A program made the position numbers and the translations under genes. DNA of 10,646 nt from Actinomycetota bacterium (GTDB taxonomy: Bacteria; Actinomycetota; Actinomycetes; Nanopelagicales; Nanopelagicaceae): NCBI GenBank assembly GCA_009705235.1, contig WLCR01000023.1, positions 1 to 10,646 of the forward strand, given 5' to 3'. The notes beneath the pieces are model-generated. The model was given only the letters and a program-made list of their open reading frames with translations. It had not been told where the DNA came from and did no database searches. The first letter of the stretch is position 1. Each line of letters opens with the position of its first letter. This document shows, piece by piece, positions 9,124 to 10,646 of this stretch.

Positions 9124-9141
9124 GTTCGCTGTAGGCAGAGA
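9124..9141 (-). promoter_or_regulatory. ClgR-like operator upstream of clpP1P2
   Basis: The minus strand reads TCTCTGCCTACAGCGAAC. Against the Corynebacterium ClgR consensus as I recall it (WNNWCGCYNANRGCGWWS), every specified position agrees except two adjacent ones in the left half (W is C, and the first C of CGC is T). The right half-site AGCGAAC is perfect. ClgR is the activator known to control clpP1P2 in Actinobacteria, and this is the only intergenic stretch in front of that pair. It lies between the tig stop and the clpP1 start. No clgR gene is in the window. Confidence 0.6.
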
Positions 9142-9172
9142 GCCAAAGCCCTAAAAACTCAGAAGAGAGGAG

Positions 9173-10468
9173 TTAAGCCTCTTCGACTAGATCTGCAGGG
9201 TTTGCCTTCGGAGCAAGAGCTTCGAGGTCGATGACATTGCCTGAAGCATCCTTAACTGTGATTCGACCCAAGACAGATGCCAACGCCTTCGCGCGAGTTA
9301 CCTCGGCGACCAATTGCTGAATCTGTCCAGCCTTCTGGAGTTCTTCTGCAAACTGCTGCGGTGCCATTCCATAACGCTGAGATGTGCGAACCAAGTACTC
9401 AGTCAATTCAATCTCTGTTACCTGAACCTCTTCGGAGGAAACGATGGCATCTAGCAAGAAATCTGATTTCAAAGATGTGCGAACCTGGCCATCTACTTCG
9501 GCACGGTGTTCTGCATCCTCTAAGCGACCTTCGCCTTCTAGGTGATCATTAACTTCTAGTTCAACAAGATTATCTGGAACTGGAATTTCGTTATCTGCAA
9601 GTAGTTTTTCAACTAGGCGATCACGTGCTTGTGCGCCTTGTTCCATCTTCTTTACACGCTCTAGACGTGTAACAAAATCTGCCTTTAACTCTGCAAGTGT
9701 GTCGAACTCAGATGCAAGCTTTGCGAATGCATCATCAACTGGTGGAAGTTCGCGTTCTTTAACTGCCTTAACTGTTGCAGTTACTTCGCCCTTTTCGCCT
9801 TCTTGTTGGCCAACTAGTTGTGTTTCAAAAGTCTTTACATCTCCGGCCTTCATGCCAATTAACTTTTCATCAAGACCATCAATCATCTTGTCTGATCCAA
9901 CTTCGTATGAGATGTCATTAGCTTGTCCGCCATCAACCTTTTTGCCATCAATAAATGCTGTCATGTCAAGAGTAGTGAAATCACCATTCTTAATTTCACG
10001 CTCTACTGTTGTAAGTGTTCCAAAACGTGTACGCAATGATTCAATCTGCTCATCAACATCTGCATCGGCAACAACCACATCATCAACTTCGATTGTGATC
10101 TTTGAGAAATCAGGCAAGACAACTTCTGGACGAACATCTACTTCGACTGTAAAGACAAGCTTGTCTTTATCAACAAATTCTTTGACATCAACTTCTGGTC
10201 GACCAATAACTGCAACAGAGTGCTCACGAGCAGCTTGACCATAAAACTCTGGAAGTGCTGTGTTGATTGCCTCATCGATAACGGTTCCGCGACCTACGCG
10301 CTGATCGATCATTGATGAAGGAATTTTTCCCTTACGGAAACCAGGAATGTTTACCTGGGCAGCAACCTTTTTGTAAGCGTTAGCTACATGTGATTCAAGC
10401 TCAGCGTAAGCAACTTCAACATCAAGACGAACACGTGTTGGAGATAGAACTTCGACTGAACTTTTCAC
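9173..10468 (-). CDS. tig: Trigger factor, ribosome-associated chaperone
   Basis: Binds at the ribosomal exit tunnel and shields nascent proteins; also a peptidyl-prolyl isomerase. The 431-residue protein has the ribosome-docking signature IPGFRKGKIP (41-50) in its N-domain, and an FKBP-like PPIase domain at about 162-240 (ISYEVGSDKMIDGLDEKLIGMKAGDVKTF). The long helical C-domain (about 245-410) forms the substrate cradle and includes VTEIELTEYLVRTSQRYGM. The acidic tail is DLVEEA. Length is normal for the family. Start is GTG at 10468, with AGGAGC (10474-10479) 5 bases upstream. It stands in its common place before clpP1P2, but the 146-base gap with a ClgR-like box suggests clpP1P2 has a separate promoter. 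It begins 40 bases after the tRNA-Pro gene. Confidence 0.98.
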   Translation of the reverse strand: MKSSVEVLSPTRVRLDVEVAYAELESHVANAYKKVAAQVNIPGFRKGKIPSSMIDQRVGRGTVIDEAINTALPEFYGQAAREHSVAVIGRPEVDVKEFVDKDKLVFTVEVDVRPEVVLPDFSKITIEVDDVVVADADVDEQIESLRTRFGTLTTVEREIKNGDFTTLDMTAFIDGKKVDGGQANDISYEVGSDKMIDGLDEKLIGMKAGDVKTFETQLVGQQEGEKGEVTATVKAVKERELPPVDDAFAKLASEFDTLAELKADFVTRLERVKKMEQGAQARDRLVEKLLADNEIPVPDNLVELEVNDHLEGEGRLEDAEHRAEVDGQVRTSLKSDFLLDAIVSSEEVQVTEIELTEYLVRTSQRYGMAPQQFAEELQKAGQIQQLVAEVTRAKALASVLGRITVKDASGNVIDLEALAPKANPADLVEEA

Positions 10469-10508
10469 TAATTGCTCCTAATGGGATTGAGGAATAACCG
10501 AGACAAAC

Positions 10509-10584
10509 TGGTCGGGGCGGGGAGATTCGAACTCCCGATCTCCTGCTCCCAAAGCAGGCGCGCTAGCCACTACGCTACGCCCCG
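10509..10584 (-). tRNA. tRNA-Pro, anticodon UGG
   Basis: Minus-strand 76-base cloverleaf. The acceptor arm CGGGGCG pairs fully with CGCCCCG, with the C1-G72 pair characteristic of bacterial tRNA-Pro. The D-arm is GCGT/GCGC (one U-G pair). The anticodon arm CCTGC/GCAGG encloses the loop TTTGGGA with anticodon TGG (10549-10551). The T-arm GGGAG/CTCCC encloses TTCGAAT, and the gene encodes A73 and the CCA end. It reads CCA and, by wobble, other proline codons. It lies just upstream of tig on the same strand. Confidence 0.97.
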
Positions 10585-10598
10585 AGGCGCAAAGCGAG

Positions 10599-10604
10599 AG
10601 TCTA
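10599..10604 (-). promoter_or_regulatory. Candidate -10 element for tRNA-Pro
   Basis: TAGACT on the minus strand, 14 bases before the mature 5' end of the tRNA. This predicts a 5' leader of about 7 bases to be removed by RNase P. It is the same hexamer as before ndk and valS. The -35 region is not recognisable. The remaining bases to the window end (10605-10646) show no gene. Confidence 0.35.
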
Positions 10605-10646
10605 AACCAGATTTCGTACTCTGATTACCGACCCAGTACCTTTAGC

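Noticed and set aside
9699..10238. 179-codon open frame on the plus strand, antisense to tig
   Set aside because: Serine- and threonine-rich low-complexity translation typical of the reverse of an acidic, lysine/valine-rich gene; lies wholly inside tig, which is unmistakable, and shows no domain.
10612..10646. GTACT...AGTAC inverted repeat upstream of tRNA-Pro
   Set aside because: Five-base arms with a 14-base loop are expected by chance, and no terminator or operator match is apparent.

Overview
The window is a compact, single-strand block of housekeeping genes from an actinobacterium. All ten protein genes and the one tRNA lie on the minus strand, so transcription runs from high to low coordinates: tRNA-Pro(UGG), tig, clpP1, clpP2, an MFS exporter, clpX, valS, folC, a DUF4233 membrane protein, ndk, and the first 162 codons of mreB. 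Evidence for Actinobacteria is the tandem clpP1-clpP2 pair, the DUF4233 gene directly after folC, the MreB N-terminus beginning [17 protein letters not shown], and a ClgR-like box ahead of clpP1. Base composition by eye is well below that of Streptomyces or Mycobacterium. With the very short intergenic gaps, this suggests a streamlined low-GC lineage such as the freshwater acI/Nanopelagicales group; that assignment is inference.

Layout. Positions 9173-10584 hold the tRNA and trigger factor. Positions 7831-9026 hold the two ClpP subunits, preceded by the only sizeable intergenic stretch (about 146 bases once the clpP1 start is corrected), which carries the ClgR-like palindrome. Positions 6560-7813 hold an MFS-type exporter between clpP2 and clpX. 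Positions 953-6512 hold clpX, valS, folC and the DUF4233 gene, with stop/start overlaps of the ATGA type at valS-folC and folC-DUF4233. Positions 1-940 hold ndk and the truncated mreB. No stretch over 300 bases lacks a gene.

How the genes fit together. Trigger factor folds nascent chains. ClpX unfolds tagged or damaged proteins and feeds them to the mixed ClpP1P2 peptidase, so the right half is a protein-quality-control cluster. ValS charges tRNA-Val, FolC makes and extends folate, Ndk balances nucleoside triphosphates and MreB organises the cell wall.

The most interesting signals are regulatory. Three genes (ndk, valS, clpX) lack a usable Shine-Dalgarno but have a -10 hexamer ending 6-7 bases before the start codon, the geometry of leaderless mRNAs. 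The hexamer TAGACT is used at ndk, valS and probably the tRNA. By contrast tig, clpP1, clpP2 and mreB have good Shine-Dalgarno sequences. I found no novel defence or mobile system, no CRISPR, no insertion sequence and no convincing rho-independent terminator.
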